DNA of 6,415 nucleotides, taken from positions 1-6,415 of the forward strand of contig JAJYAE010000258.1 of NCBI GenBank assembly GCA_021779695.1, read 5' to 3'. Source of the DNA: Acidobacteriota bacterium. GTDB lineage: Bacteria > Acidobacteriota > Terriglobia > Terriglobales > Acidobacteriaceae. The notes beneath the pieces are model-generated. The model was not told the DNA's origin, made no database searches, and worked only from the letters and a program-made list of their open reading frames with translations. How positions within the stretch are numbered: position 1 is the first letter of the stretch; each line of letters starts with the position of its first letter. Position numbers and translations under genes: made by a program. This document shows positions 6,106 to 6,415 of the stretch, piece after piece.

Positions 6106-6415
6106 TTAACCTTTGCCGTGCGCAAGGCACTCCCGAATGGCACCGGTCACACTCCATATCTTGAGTCTGCAGGAGAAGCGACGCCGCGGGTTGCCGGCGA
6201 GCAGCCATCGGACCATCCATGCTGCCAGACGAAGAAGGAGAAAGCCGGGCACTCCGAAAATGTAGATCTTCGCTTCAGAGGGCAGGCCGTACTGGCGAAT
6301 ATCCGCACGGGCTTTATCGAACCACCAGGCGAGGAAGTATCGTTTGCTAAGGCGCTCTGTCGAAATCGAGTGGTAGACCACGGCGCGCGGCTCGTACCAA
6401 AGCTTCTCCCCGGCT
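6106..6415 (-). CDS. Family 2 glycosyltransferase, C-terminal fragment (5' end outside window)
   Basis: Only the last 102 residues are present; the reading frame runs open through the right edge of the window. The visible part starts AGEKLWYEPRAVVYHSIS and continues with ERLSKRYFLAWWFDKARADIR. This is the pattern seen just after the catalytic GT-A domain of many GT2 enzymes (YxPxAxVxH, then R(L)(S/T)KRYF..W.F). A hydrophobic segment follows (about 50-73, IYIFGVPGFLLLRLAAWMVRWLLA), then a basic tail, typical of the membrane-associating C-terminus of such enzymes. The likely role is transfer of a sugar from a nucleotide-sugar donor to a growing polysaccharide at the cytoplasmic face of the inner membrane. 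Donor and acceptor cannot be read from this part, and the catalytic DxD is not in the window. An internal GTG at 6381 makes a shorter open frame but is clearly not the start. Confidence 0.85.
   Translation of the reverse strand, partial: AGEKLWYEPRAVVYHSISTERLSKRYFLAWWFDKARADIRQYGLPSEAKIYIFGVPGFLLLRLAAWMVRWLLAGNPRRRFSCRLKIWSVTGAIRECLAHGKG

Overview
The window looks like part of a surface-polysaccharide and cell-envelope region of a moderately GC-rich Gram-negative bacterium. An acidobacterium (Terriglobia-like) is the best guess. This rests mainly on the secreted lipoprotein built from tandem choice-of-anchor D (ASH-type) repeats with a terminal fibronectin-III domain, an architecture very common in that phylum. 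The assignment is inference; there is no rRNA or other marker gene here.

Layout from left to right. (1) Positions 4-1982, minus strand: rmlB (dTDP-glucose 4,6-dehydratase) followed by rmlA (glucose-1-phosphate thymidylyltransferase), overlapping by an ATGA. They encode the first two steps from glucose-1-phosphate to dTDP-4-keto-6-deoxyglucose, the precursor of dTDP-L-rhamnose and related sugars. The later genes (rmlC, rmlD or alternatives) are not in the window and would lie beyond its left edge. (2) Positions 1983-2951: a 969-bp intergenic region between divergent genes. It has no convincing gene, but it holds several hairpins and short direct repeats at roughly one-helical-turn spacing. (3) Positions 2952-4718, plus strand: a 588-residue predicted lipoprotein with four Ig-like repeats of about 108 residues and one FnIII domain. 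(4) Positions 4717-4764: a perfect 20-bp stem-loop, probably a bidirectional terminator, that starts inside the lipoprotein stop codon. (5) Positions 4810-6009, minus strand: an FAD-dependent L-2-hydroxyglutarate oxidase (LhgO) family protein. (6) Positions 6106-6415, minus strand: the C-terminal end of a family 2 glycosyltransferase, cut by the window edge.

The likely connection is glycan assembly. RmlB and RmlA make an activated deoxysugar and the glycosyltransferase adds sugars to a lipid-linked or surface glycan. The LhgO-like enzyme probably sits in the same transcription unit as the glycosyltransferase, 96 bp downstream of it, but its link to glycan synthesis is unproven. The lipoprotein is transcribed in the opposite direction and is probably a separate surface structural or adhesive protein. 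I see no mobile element, CRISPR array, tRNA or rRNA. I did not find a clearly novel multi-gene system. The least explained part is the structured 969-bp intergenic region.
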